Below, one piece after another: positions 1-7,258 of a stretch of DNA of 15,017 nt; positions within the stretch are counted from its first letter, which is position 1; every line of letters starts with the position of its first letter. This DNA is from JBDSLU01 sp039916225 (GTDB taxonomy: Bacteria; Acidobacteriota; Vicinamibacteria; Vicinamibacterales; Vicinamibacteraceae): contig JBDSLU010000096.1 in NCBI GenBank assembly GCA_039916225.1, positions 1 to 15,017 on the forward strand, read 5' to 3'. The notes below the pieces were generated by a model. The model was not told the origin of the DNA and did not search any database. It saw nothing but the letters and a program-made list of their open reading frames with translations. A program made the position numbers and the translations under genes.

Positions 1-777
1 GCCAAGGGCTTCCTGCGCTATCGCTGGAGCGGCTACGACGAGGCACTGCTGCTGTATGTCATGGGACTCGGGTCGCCAACCTTCACCCTGCCTGAGGACA
101 GCTACTCAGCCTGGGTGTCTACCTACAAGTGGAAGAAGGTGTACGGCTACGAGTACCTGTACGCCGGCCCCCTGTTCATTCACCAACTGTCCCACCTCTG
201 GATCGACTTCCGTGGCATCCAGGACGACTACGTGCGCGATCGATCGCTCGACTACTTCGAGAACAGCCGCCGCGCCACCTGCATCCAGCGTGAGTACGCG
301 ATCCGGAATCCGCGCGGGTTCTCCGGCTACAACCGGAACTGCTGGGGTATCACGGCGAGCGACGGACCGGGGCCAGCGACGGTGATCGTCGACGGCGTCA
401 CGCGGCGCTTCTTCGACTACAAGGCGCGCGGCGCTCCCTACGGGCCGGACGACGGCACGATCGCGCCGTGGGCGGTGGTCGCCTCGTTGCCATTCGCGCC
501 AGACATCGTGATGCCAGCGATTCGCCACTTCGTGGACGAGGTGCATCTTGATGAGCCGGGACCCTGTGGGTTCAAGGCCAGCTTCAATGCCAGCTATCCG
601 GTACCGGTGACGAGCGACGTCGGGTGGGTCTCGCCGTGGCACTTCGGACTGAATCAAGGGCCCATCGTACTGATGATCGAGAACCACCGCACCGGCCTCG
701 TCTGGAAGTTGATGCGCCGGTGTCCGTATCTCGTGACCGGACTGCGCCGGGCGGGATTTCAGGGCGGCTGGCTGTGA
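1..777 (+). CDS. Glucoamylase-family protein (PF10091-type), C-terminal part
   Basis: The reading frame is open from base 1, so the start lies outside the window; 258 residues and the stop are visible. The family signature is clear: FIHQLSHLWIDFRGIQDDY at about residues 59-77, then a GYNRNCWGITASDGP block and, near the end, LNQGPIVLMIENHRTGL, which matches the C-terminal half of the 'glycoamylase' (alpha/alpha-toroid) domain. Members of this family are putative glycan-active proteins; several occur in larger beta-glucan-related enzymes, but many are biochemically uncharacterised, so the substrate cannot be named. The end of the protein (GLRRAGFQGGWL) is typical, so the 3' end looks intact. 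A 116-base gap separates it from the next gene, so it may or may not share a transcript with it. Family call confident; function within the family unknown. Confidence 0.88.
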   Translation, partial: AKGFLRYRWSGYDEALLLYVMGLGSPTFTLPEDSYSAWVSTYKWKKVYGYEYLYAGPLFIHQLSHLWIDFRGIQDDYVRDRSLDYFENSRRATCIQREYAIRNPRGFSGYNRNCWGITASDGPGPATVIVDGVTRRFFDYKARGAPYGPDDGTIAPWAVVASLPFAPDIVMPAIRHFVDEVHLDEPGPCGFKASFNASYPVPVTSDVGWVSPWHFGLNQGPIVLMIENHRTGLVWKLMRRCPYLVTGLRRAGFQGGWL

Positions 778-844
778 CGCGTTGCGCGCGGGGCGGGCAC
801 GGCCGTGGCGTAGACGGACGACGCGGCACCCTGCCGGTCACGAG

Positions 845-862
845 CTGTGCACAAGAGCACAG
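845..862. promoter_or_regulatory. CRP-like inverted repeat upstream of the PRC-barrel gene
   Basis: A perfect 6-base inverted repeat, CTGTGC-acaaga-GCACAG, sits 31 bases before the PRC-barrel start codon. The inner part, TGTGC-N6-GCACA, has the same spacing as the CRP consensus TGTGA-N6-TCACA, with one mismatch in each half. It could be an operator for a CRP/FNR-family regulator. The dyad is directly visible; the regulator is inferred. A chance hairpin is the alternative, and a single copy cannot settle it. Confidence 0.35.
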
Positions 863-893
863 ACGGTGCGGGAGGCGCGTTTTACGATGGGCC

Positions 894-1721
894 ATGGCTC
901 AGATGATTCCGGCTCAACGCAGTCCATTGCGCAACGTCGCGGATCTCCGTGGCTACGCGATTCATGCCACCGATGGTCTCATCGGCACCGTGGACGACCT
1001 TTACTTCGATGACGAAACGTGGACCATCCGCTACTTCGTCGTCGATACGGGGGGCTGGCTGTCGGGACGCAAGGTGCTGGTCTCGCCGTTGGCCATCGGT
1101 CATCCGGATTGGCTGCGACAGCAGTTGCCGGCGGCGCTCACGAAGAGCCAGCTGGAGCACGCGCCCAGTATCGACACGATGAAACCCGTGTCTCGCCAGC
1201 AGGAAACCGCGTACCTCGAGCACTTCGTCTACCCGAGTTACTGGGGTGGCATGGGTCTGGCCGGCATGACCGGCTATCCGATGGGCCCGAGCGCCGCCAG
1301 CCCGCTCGCCGCCGAGACCACTCCTCACGAGACTCACAAGGACACCGCCTCATCCGAGTGCCATCTGCGGAGCTGCCGTGCCGTCGTGGGATACGGGGTC
1401 CACGCGACCGACGGCGCCCTTGGCCACGTGGCGGACTTTCTCGTGGACGAGGACACCTGGGCGATTCGCTATGTGATCGTCGAAACCGGGCATTGGTGGG
1501 CTGGCCACCAGGTGCTGGTCACTCCGGCGTGGCTGACGGCCGTCAACTGGGACGCGCGGAGTGTCTCGGCCTACGTGACCCTCCAGGCCCTCAAGGATGC
1601 ACCGCCGTACGACGCCGCGAAACAGCTCGACCGTCTCCAGGAGCAGAGCATCTACGAGCATCACGGCCGTCCCGACTATTGGACGACGGAAGCCCACGGG
1701 AGGCTGACGCACCATCGGTGA
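894..1721 (+). CDS. Tandem PRC-barrel domain protein
   Basis: A 275-residue soluble protein made of two copies of one unit. Unit 1 (about residues 12-117) starts LRNVADLRGYAIHATDGLIG; unit 2 (about 158-265) starts LRSCRAVVGYGVHATDGALG. Both continue with a D/E-rich strand, TW-x-IRY, (V/I)V-x-TG-x-W, VLV(S/T)P, and end in an aromatic YLEHF...YW or IYEHH...YW tail. A linker rich in Gly, Ser, Thr and Ala (about 118-155) joins them. PRC-barrels are small beta folds found in photosynthetic reaction centre H subunits, RimM and many uncharacterised stress-associated proteins; no catalytic residues are expected. The frame is open far upstream, but similarity begins near residue 12, so ATG 894 is chosen (ATG 903 possible). 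The nearest GGGAGG, at 870-875, is 18 bases away, which is long. It points the same way as phosphoketolase, 188 bases downstream, and may share its transcript. Role unknown. Confidence 0.85.
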   Translation: MAQMIPAQRSPLRNVADLRGYAIHATDGLIGTVDDLYFDDETWTIRYFVVDTGGWLSGRKVLVSPLAIGHPDWLRQQLPAALTKSQLEHAPSIDTMKPVSRQQETAYLEHFVYPSYWGGMGLAGMTGYPMGPSAASPLAAETTPHETHKDTASSECHLRSCRAVVGYGVHATDGALGHVADFLVDEDTWAIRYVIVETGHWWAGHQVLVTPAWLTAVNWDARSVSAYVTLQALKDAPPYDAAKQLDRLQEQSIYEHHGRPDYWTTEAHGRLTHHR

Positions 1722-1909
1722 CGCGCGGAGCGTCATGAACGCGAACGAGCTACCTCCCCTGACGATGCGGTGATGGCGCTCCAGGGTTGGAGGGACGAGC
1801 TGCAAGTCGATCGCGATGCCGTCGGCCAATCGCCCTCTGACCTCTCGTGTCCATCCCATGCCGGCGTCGTGCCTATGTCCGTCATCAAGGCGGGCGTGGC
1901 GTTCGACGG

Positions 1910-4330
1910 ATGGAGGCTGACGATGGCGTCGGACCGCTGGTGAGTCGAGACACAGTGCATCCCCGTACGCTCGCGCCGGACCTGCTCCAGAAGATGGACG
2001 CGTACTGGCGTGCCGCCAACTATCTGTCAGTTGGCCAGATCTATCTGTTCGACAACCCGCTGCTGAAGCGGCCGCTGGCCCTGTCGGACGTGAAGCGGAT
2101 GCTGTTAGGGCACTGGGGCACGACGCCGGGCCAGAACTTCATCTACGTGCATCTGAATCGGGTGATCACGAAGTACGACCTCGACATGATCTACGTCGCC
2201 GGCCCGGGACACGGCGGCCCGGCCGTGGTGGCCAACACCTATCTCGAGGGCACGTACAGCGAGGTGTATCCCCACATCAGCCAGGACGAGGGCGGACTGC
2301 AGAAGCTCTTCCTCCAGTTCTCGTTTCCTGGAGGGATCCCCAGCCACGCCTCACCGGAGTGCCCGGGGTCAATCCACGAAGGCGGCGAACTGGGCTACTC
2401 GCTCAGCCACGCGTTCGGGGCGGTGTTCGACACCCCGAATCTTGTCGTGGCCTGCGTCGTCGGCGACGGCGAGGCGGAGACCGGACCACTGGCGACGGCG
2501 TGGCACTCGAACAAGTTCCTGAATCCCGCGACCGACGGCGCGGTGCTGCCGATCCTGCATCTCAACGGCTACAAGATTGCGAACCCCACGATCCTTGCGC
2601 GCATCGAGCCGGACGAGCTGGACCAACTGCTGCGCGGTTACGGGTGGAAGCCGATTGTCGTCGAAGGGCACGACCCCGCGCTGATGCACGAGGCGATGGC
2701 CGCCGCGCTTGACGCAGCCGTGGAGCAGATCCGCCAAATCCAGCAGGACGCGCGCGGTCGCCGCAACCCCGACCGCGACCTGACGCGCCCTCGCTGGCCG
2801 ATGATCGTGCTGAAGTCACCCAAGGGCTGGACGGGACCGAAGGTGGTCGACGGCCTGCAAGTGGAGGGCACGTTCCGGTCACACCAGGTGCCGCTCCACC
2901 CGGCCACCCATCCCGGACATCTCGCCTTGCTCGACGCGTGGCTGCGAAGCTACCGCCCCGAGGAACTCTTCGACGCGCAGGGGCGGCTGAGGCCCGCACT
3001 GGCCGACCTGGCGCCCAAGGGCCAACGGCGCATGGGCGCGAATCCTCACGCCAACGGCGGATCGCTCCTTCGCGACCTGCGCCTGCCGGACTTCCGCAGC
3101 TACGCCGTCGATGTGCCCAGGCCAGGAGCGCCTGGAATCGGCGACACGCGCGTGCTCGGCCCGTTCCTGCGCGACGTGGCCAGGATGAATGACGCAGCGC
3201 GGAACTTTCGTGTCTTCGGCCCGGACGAGACGATCTCCAACGGGTTGGGGGCCCTCTTCGAGGCCACGAACCGCCAGTGGGACGCCGTCACCGAGACCAC
3301 CGACGAGTTCCTGGCTCCCGCCGGCCGCGTGCTCGACTCGATGCTGAGCGAGCACCAGTGCCAAGGCTGGCTCGAGGGCTATCTGCTGACCGGACGGCAC
3401 GGCCTCTTCAACTGCTACGAGGCCTTCGTCCACATCATCGATTCGATGTTCAACCAGCACGCCAAGTGGCTGAAGGTCACCCGGCATCTGCCGTGGCGGC
3501 GTCCAATCGCGTCCCTCAACTACCTGCTGAGCTCACACGTCTGGCGGCAGGATCACAACGGGTTCACCCATCAGGATCCGGGGTTCCTCGACGTGGTCGT
3601 GAACAAGAAGGCCGAGGTCGTCCGGGTCTACCTGCCGCCGGATGCCAATTGTCTGCTCTCGGTGATGGACCACTGCCTGCGCAGCCGCAACTACATCAAC
3701 GTCGTGGTGGCCGGCAAACACCCGGCTCCCCAGTGGCTGTCGATGGAGGCCGCCCGCGCACACTGTACTGCCGGCATCGGGGTCTGGCCGTGGGCGAGCA
3801 GCGACCATGACGCCGCACCCGACGTCGTCATGGCGTGCTGTGGCGACGTGCCGACGCTGGAAACGCTCGCCGCCGTGTCGATCATGCGCGAGCACCTACC
3901 CGGCCTGAGGGTCCGCGTCATCAACATCGTCGACCTGATGAAGCTGCAGCCGCAGAGCGAGCACCCGCACGGTTTGAGCGACGCGGCCTTCGATGCGCTG
4001 TTCACCACCGACACGCCGGTAATCTTCGCCTTCCACGCCTACCCGTGGTTGGTTCACCGTCTGACCTACCGTCGAACCAATCACCACAACATTCACGTCC
4101 GCGGCTATAAGGAGGAGGGCACGATCACCACGCCGTTCGACATGACGGTAGTGAACGATCTGGACCGTTTCCACCTGGTGATGGATGCCATCGACCGTCT
4201 GCCGCAGACGGGCGCGCCGGGCGTGCGTCTGAAGCAACAGCTCGGGGACACTCTGGTCGAGCACCGCCGGTACATCGGCACGTACGGTCAGGACATGCCC
4301 GAAGTGCGGGACTGGGTGTGGCCGGGATGA
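1910..4330 (+). CDS. xfp: Phosphoketolase (xylulose-5-phosphate / fructose-6-phosphate)
   Basis: This cytoplasmic thiamine-diphosphate enzyme splits xylulose-5-phosphate and/or fructose-6-phosphate with inorganic phosphate to acetyl phosphate plus glyceraldehyde-3-phosphate or erythrose-4-phosphate. It is full length at 806 residues (family about 790-830). Numbered from ATG 1910, visible landmarks are GPGHGGPA (98-105), the ThDP/Mg motif GDGEAETGP (185-193), QDHNGFTHQDP (547-557), and the usual ending YGQDMPEVRDWVW. The frame is open back to GTG 1847, but conserved sequence begins only around HPRTLAPDLL, so ATG 1910 is preferred; GTG 1940 is also possible. No start has a convincing Shine-Dalgarno. 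The 188 bases upstream hold no supported gene, only a small hairpin (CTCCA-gggt-TGGAG, 1779-1792). Its stop overlaps the ATG of the next ORF by 4 bases (ATGA). No acetate kinase or phosphotransacetylase is in the window, so acetyl phosphate must be used by genes elsewhere. The preferred sugar phosphate cannot be told from sequence. Confidence 0.96.
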   Translation: MEADDGVGPLVSRDTVHPRTLAPDLLQKMDAYWRAANYLSVGQIYLFDNPLLKRPLALSDVKRMLLGHWGTTPGQNFIYVHLNRVITKYDLDMIYVAGPGHGGPAVVANTYLEGTYSEVYPHISQDEGGLQKLFLQFSFPGGIPSHASPECPGSIHEGGELGYSLSHAFGAVFDTPNLVVACVVGDGEAETGPLATAWHSNKFLNPATDGAVLPILHLNGYKIANPTILARIEPDELDQLLRGYGWKPIVVEGHDPALMHEAMAAALDAAVEQIRQIQQDARGRRNPDRDLTRPRWPMIVLKSPKGWTGPKVVDGLQVEGTFRSHQVPLHPATHPGHLALLDAWLRSYRPEELFDAQGRLRPALADLAPKGQRRMGANPHANGGSLLRDLRLPDFRSYAVDVPRPGAPGIGDTRVLGPFLRDVARMNDAARNFRVFGPDETISNGLGALFEATNRQWDAVTETTDEFLAPAGRVLDSMLSEHQCQGWLEGYLLTGRHGLFNCYEAFVHIIDSMFNQHAKWLKVTRHLPWRRPIASLNYLLSSHVWRQDHNGFTHQDPGFLDVVVNKKAEVVRVYLPPDANCLLSVMDHCLRSRNYINVVVAGKHPAPQWLSMEAARAHCTAGIGVWPWASSDHDAAPDVVMACCGDVPTLETLAAVSIMREHLPGLRVRVINIVDLMKLQPQSEHPHGLSDAAFDALFTTDTPVIFAFHAYPWLVHRLTYRRTNHHNIHVRGYKEEGTITTPFDMTVVNDLDRFHLVMDAIDRLPQTGAPGVRLKQQLGDTLVEHRRYIGTYGQDMPEVRDWVWPG

Positions 4331-4443
4331 ACCTTTACCTGAGTCGTCGCGGCAAAACGGCCTGGACGGTCTCTGGCCAGCACCGCAGCCCACGGCCCTT
4401 ACAGACAGAAACCGGAGTTGCACATGCCCATCCAGCTCAATGA
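4327..4443 (+). pseudogene. Remnant of a histidine phosphatase (phosphoglycerate-mutase-like) N-terminus
   Basis: This 38-codon ORF starts in a 4-base ATGA overlap with the phosphoketolase stop. It begins MNLYLSRRGKTAWTVSGQH and continues with PLQTETGVAHA. That follows the N-terminus of histidine phosphatases (L-x-L-V-R-H-G-E-T-x-W-x-x-x-G-Q, then PLT-x-x-G-x-x-x-A) residue by residue. The phospho-accepting His of the RHG motif is Arg (CGC, one transition from CAC) and the following Glu is Lys (one transition from GAA). The segment between the two motifs is shortened, and the frame stops after the first conserved block, with no phosphatase sequence beyond. The last 20 bases overlap the start of the STAS-like gene. 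I read it as the leftover of a phosphatase gene once sitting between phosphoketolase and the STAS-like gene. It may still be translated and couple the two. A chance resemblance is unlikely given the ordered match. Confidence 0.7.
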
Positions 4444-4786
4444 AGAGAACGGCGGGAAGATGCTCGTCGTTCACGTCAGCGGAACACTCGAAGCAGCCGA
4501 CTACCAGACCTTCGTGCCCGCGTTCGAGCGCCTCGTCCGGGAGCACGGGCGATTGCGGGTGCTGTTCGACATGACCGGTTTCCACGGCTGGACGGCCGGC
4601 GCGTTGTGGCAAGACACGAAGTTTGCGATGCATCACTTCCACGACATCGATCGCCTGGCGGTGGTTGGCGAGAAAGCATGGCAGGAAGGGATGGCGACAT
4701 TCTGCAAGCCGTTCACGACTGCGACGATCCGGTACTTCGACCACGACGACGCGTCTGAGGCGCGGCGATGGTTGGACGACGCGTAG
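4424..4786 (+). CDS. SpoIIAA-like / STAS-fold protein (PF11964-type)
   Basis: A 120-residue soluble protein of the SpoIIAA-like family: an N-terminal strand MLVVHVSGTLEAADYQTF, a helix, then RLRVLFDMTGFHGW, a helix with WQDTKFAMHHFHDIDRLAVVG, and a C-terminal strand-helix ending SEARRWLDD. The size and strand/helix order fit STAS-type or lipid-binding-like small domains. The phosphorylatable Ser of true anti-sigma-factor antagonists is not evident, so a partner-switching role should not be assumed. ATG 4424 is chosen over the in-frame TTG 4418 because GGAG (4414-4417) lies 6 bases before it. The start is embedded in the phosphatase remnant and the end overlaps the atpD start by 19 bases, so it is translated with the ATPase operon. 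Such proteins recur beside membrane transport systems, but the partner here is unknown. Confidence 0.8.
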   Translation: MPIQLNEENGGKMLVVHVSGTLEAADYQTFVPAFERLVREHGRLRVLFDMTGFHGWTAGALWQDTKFAMHHFHDIDRLAVVGEKAWQEGMATFCKPFTTATIRYFDHDDASEARRWLDDA

Positions 4787-6237
4787 CGTCGGTCGGACCG
4801 GCTCGCATGATCACTCCCGACGGCGGTCATCGACCAGTGCCGCCAAACCGCGCCGGTGGGCCGGCGAACCGGGGCACGGTCGTCTCGGTGCGCGGCAGCG
4901 TCGTGGACGTCAGGTTCGACCAGCGAGTGCCGCCGATCCATTCGCTGCTGCGCACCGGCGCGGACCACCAGGTCGTCATCGAGGTGCTGGCCCAGCGTGA
5001 CGCGCATCACGTGCGCGGGATTGCCTTGACGCCCACGCAAGGGCTCGCCCGCGGCATGGCCGTGGAGGACACTGGCGGGCCCCTTAAAGCGCCAGTGGGC
5101 AAGGGCATCCTGTCGCGCATGTTCGACGTGTTCGGTCAGGCCATCGACCGTGAGGCGCCGGTGGCTGACGTGCACTGGCGCTCCGTGCACCACGACCCAC
5201 CACCGCTGGAGCGGCGTGCCACCACGTCAGAGATCTTCGAGACCGGACTCAAGGCTATCGACGTGCTGGTCCCGCTCGAGCGCGGTGGCAAAGCCGGCCT
5301 GTTCGGCGGCGCAGGCGTCGGCAAGACGGTTCTGCTCACCGAGATGATCCACAACATGATCGGGCATCAGGCGGGCGTCAGCATCTTCTGCGGCATCGGC
5401 GAACGCTGCCGTGAGGGCGAGGAGCTGTATCGCGAGATGAAGGCCGCCGGCGTGCTTCCCAACATGGTGATGGTCTTCGGCCAGATGAACGAACCGGCCG
5501 GCAGCCGGTTCCGCGTCGGCCACGCCGCGCTCACCATGGCCGAATACTTCCGGGACGACGAGCATCGCGATGTCCTGCTGCTGGTCGACAATATTTTCCG
5601 GTTCATCCAGGCCGGCATGGAAGTGTCGGGGCTGATGGGGCAGATGCCGTCGCGTCTGGGTTACCAGCCGACGATGGGCACCGAGTTGTCGCGACTGGAA
5701 GAGCGCATCGCCAACACTGATACCGGAGCCATCACCGCGATCCAGGCAGTGTACGTGCCGGCCGACGACTTCACCGATCCGGCCGCCGTGCATACGTTCT
5801 CGCATCTGTCGGCCTCCATCGTGCTCTCGCGGAAGCGGGCGAGTGAAGGTCTGTATCCGGCGATCGACCCGCTGCAGTCCAGTTCGAAGATGGCCACGCC
5901 GGGCATCGCGGGAGAACGGCATTACCGTCTGGCGCAGGAGATCCGCCGGACCCTCGCGCAGTACGCGGAGCTCAAGGACATCGTGGCCATGCTCGGCCTC
6001 GAGCAGTTGTCCCCCGACGACCGCAAGGTGGTGGCCCGCGCGCGCCGGCTCGAACGGTTCCTCACGCAGCCCTTCTTCACGACGGAGCAGTTCACCGGCC
6101 TCAAAGGCCAGCTCGTCAGTCTCGAGGACGCGCTCGACGGCTGTGAACGCATCCTGCGCGATGAATTCAAGGATTACCCGGAGCGCGCGCTCTACATGAT
6201 CGGGAAGATCTCCGAGGCAAAGAGGCCGACGAAATGA
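4768..6237 (+). CDS. atpD: N-ATPase F1 subunit beta (catalytic)
   Basis: The catalytic subunit of the F1 head, which hydrolyses or makes ATP at the alpha/beta interface. With start 4768 it has 489 residues: beta-barrel domain (GTVVSVRGSVVDVRF), P-loop GGAGVGKT (180-187), the GER segment with the catalytic Glu at 212, Walker B LLLVDNIFRF (Asp 274), and the C-terminal helical domain. Two departures from the usual text are visible: the segment after GER reads GERCREGEELY (Cys where Thr is usual), and the DELSEED lever is EQLSPDD (412-418). Start choice: ATG 4768 has GAGG at 4757-4760 with 7-base spacing and overlaps the STAS-like gene by 19 bases; ATG 4807 (MITPDGG) would remove 13 unconserved residues and lacks a visible ribosome site. 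It is first in the N-ATPase order, unlike housekeeping atp operons, which usually end with beta and epsilon. Confidence 0.96.
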   Translation: MVGRRVASVGPARMITPDGGHRPVPPNRAGGPANRGTVVSVRGSVVDVRFDQRVPPIHSLLRTGADHQVVIEVLAQRDAHHVRGIALTPTQGLARGMAVEDTGGPLKAPVGKGILSRMFDVFGQAIDREAPVADVHWRSVHHDPPPLERRATTSEIFETGLKAIDVLVPLERGGKAGLFGGAGVGKTVLLTEMIHNMIGHQAGVSIFCGIGERCREGEELYREMKAAGVLPNMVMVFGQMNEPAGSRFRVGHAALTMAEYFRDDEHRDVLLLVDNIFRFIQAGMEVSGLMGQMPSRLGYQPTMGTELSRLEERIANTDTGAITAIQAVYVPADDFTDPAAVHTFSHLSASIVLSRKRASEGLYPAIDPLQSSSKMATPGIAGERHYRLAQEIRRTLAQYAELKDIVAMLGLEQLSPDDRKVVARARRLERFLTQPFFTTEQFTGLKGQLVSLEDALDGCERILRDEFKDYPERALYMIGKISEAKRPTK

Positions 6238-6623
6238 CCCTGAAGGTGCTCTTGCCCTTCGCGGTATTCGCCGAGCGAGCCGAGGTGTCGCGGATCGTCG
6301 TCGAGACGGGGCAGGGCTCGTGCGGGATCCTGCCGCACCGGCTCGACTGCGTGGCCGCGCTGACGCCCGGCATCCTGGTCTACGAAACCAGGGACGAGGG
6401 TGAGATCTACGTCGCGGTCGATGAAGGCGTGCTGGTCAAGACCGGCCCTGACGTGCTCGTGTCCGTGCGGCGTGCGGTGGCGGGAACGGATCTGTCCCAC
6501 TTGCGTGATCTGGTGGAGCAGGAGTTCCTGGCGCTGGACGACGGGGAGCGGAACGTGCGCTCGGTCATGACGAGACTGGAAACCGGACTCGTGCGGCGCC
6601 TGGCGGCGTTCCAGCATGAGTGA
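6234..6623 (+). CDS. atpC: N-ATPase F1 subunit epsilon
   Basis: A 129-residue central-stalk subunit. The N-terminal beta-sandwich is recognisable from GSCGILPHRLDCVAALTPG (an equivalent of the G-x-x-G-I-L-P/L-x-x-H signature) and the strand GEIYVAVDEGVLVKTG. The C-terminal part is a short helical stretch (about 90-129) with charged residues. In ordinary F-ATPases the C-terminal helices of epsilon can brake ATP hydrolysis; whether this one does cannot be judged from the sequence. The start overlaps the atpD stop by 4 bases (ATGA), a typical translational coupling, and the end overlaps atpQ by 8 bases. Confidence 0.9.
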   Translation: MTLKVLLPFAVFAERAEVSRIVVETGQGSCGILPHRLDCVAALTPGILVYETRDEGEIYVAVDEGVLVKTGPDVLVSVRRAVAGTDLSHLRDLVEQEFLALDDGERNVRSVMTRLETGLVRRLAAFQHE

Positions 6624-6951
6624 CAACCCGCGGAACAGGCCTTCTGCGGAACGGACGCTGGCCGGGCGGGTCGGCGCCACAGCGGCGCGCAAGCTCAGGG
6701 CGCGGCGTCACGGTACGCCGGGCGTCTGGTTCGGCGTGGGCATGATGGGGCTCATCGGGTGGTCGGTGGTCGTGCCGACGCTGCTCGGCGCGGCCCTGGG
6801 TCTCTGGTTGGACAGCCGCCATCGAGGCGCGCACGCCTGGACGCTGGCGCTGCTGGTGGCGGGGCTGACGCTCGGCTGTTGGAATGCCTGGCAATGGATG
6901 GCAAAGGAAGATCGGGCCATCCGAGAGGAACAGCGGGACGACGATGCATGA
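6616..6951 (+). CDS. atpQ: AtpQ, AtpZ/AtpI-like membrane protein of the N-ATPase
   Basis: A 111-residue protein with a basic, polar N-terminus (about 1-34) followed by two predicted membrane helices: about 36-65 (GVWFGVGMMGLIGWSVVVPT onward) and about 74-94 (WTLALLVAGLTLGCWNAWQW). The loop LGLWLDSRHRG between them is the family's usual hairpin. It belongs to the AtpZ/AtpI group that accompanies rotary ATPases; I-type proteins have been implicated in c-ring assembly or ion supply. In N-ATPase operons this position, after epsilon and before atpR, is called atpQ, and the position is the main reason for the symbol. It overlaps atpC by 8 bases and atpR by 8 bases. Confidence 0.85.
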   Translation: MSDNPRNRPSAERTLAGRVGATAARKLRARRHGTPGVWFGVGMMGLIGWSVVVPTLLGAALGLWLDSRHRGAHAWTLALLVAGLTLGCWNAWQWMAKEDRAIREEQRDDDA

Positions 6952-7258
6952 CGTGCTGGCGCTCGGCGCGGCCGCGGTGGGCGGTACCATGCTCGGAGCG
7001 ATCTTCTTCGGCGGCCTGTGGTGGACCGTCCACCGAGGTGTGTCGTCCCGGCGGCCGGCGCTGTGGTTCATCGTCAGCCTGCTGGCGCGGACCAGCATGA
7101 TCCTGGCGGGGATCTACACCATCGCAGGCGGTCAGTGGCAGCGGCTCGTCTCGTGCCTGCTCGGCTTCGCCGTCGCGCGCCTCGGCGTGACGTGGCTCAT
7201 GCGGCGGGCAGGCCTGGGCCAGCCCAGTCCGCCACACGAGGCCGTTCATGCACCTTAG
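6944..7258 (+). CDS. atpR: AtpR, N-ATPase-specific membrane subunit
   Basis: A 104-residue protein with three predicted membrane helices, at about 4-29, 39-62 and 65-86. The segments GGTMLGAIFFGGLWWTV and RRPALWFIVSLLARTSM are typical of AtpR, a protein found essentially only in N-ATPase operons. Arg 49 and Arg 79 lie inside the second and third helices; buried arginines in AtpR have been proposed to interact with the carboxylates of the c ring, which is a hypothesis. The frame is open upstream to 6884, but ATG 6944 is the proper start because the family N-terminus begins there and it gives the expected short overlap with atpQ. This gene is the strongest single marker that the operon is an N-ATPase and not an ordinary F-ATPase. 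Confidence 0.9.
   Translation: MHDVLALGAAAVGGTMLGAIFFGGLWWTVHRGVSSRRPALWFIVSLLARTSMILAGIYTIAGGQWQRLVSCLLGFAVARLGVTWLMRRAGLGQPSPPHEAVHAP

Noticed and set aside
1779..1792. CTCCA-gggt-TGGAG hairpin upstream of xfp
   Set aside because: A 5-base stem without a U-tract; too weak to call a terminator or riboswitch.
1773..1943. 56-codon + strand ORF between the PRC-barrel gene and xfp, overlapping the xfp 5' end
   Set aside because: No ribosome site, no recognisable family, and it runs into the phosphoketolase coding start in another frame; not strong enough to call.
3896..4744. 282-codon - strand open frame opposite the xfp 3' end and the STAS-like gene
   Set aside because: Both + strand genes are supported by family motifs and overlaps; the antisense protein shows none.
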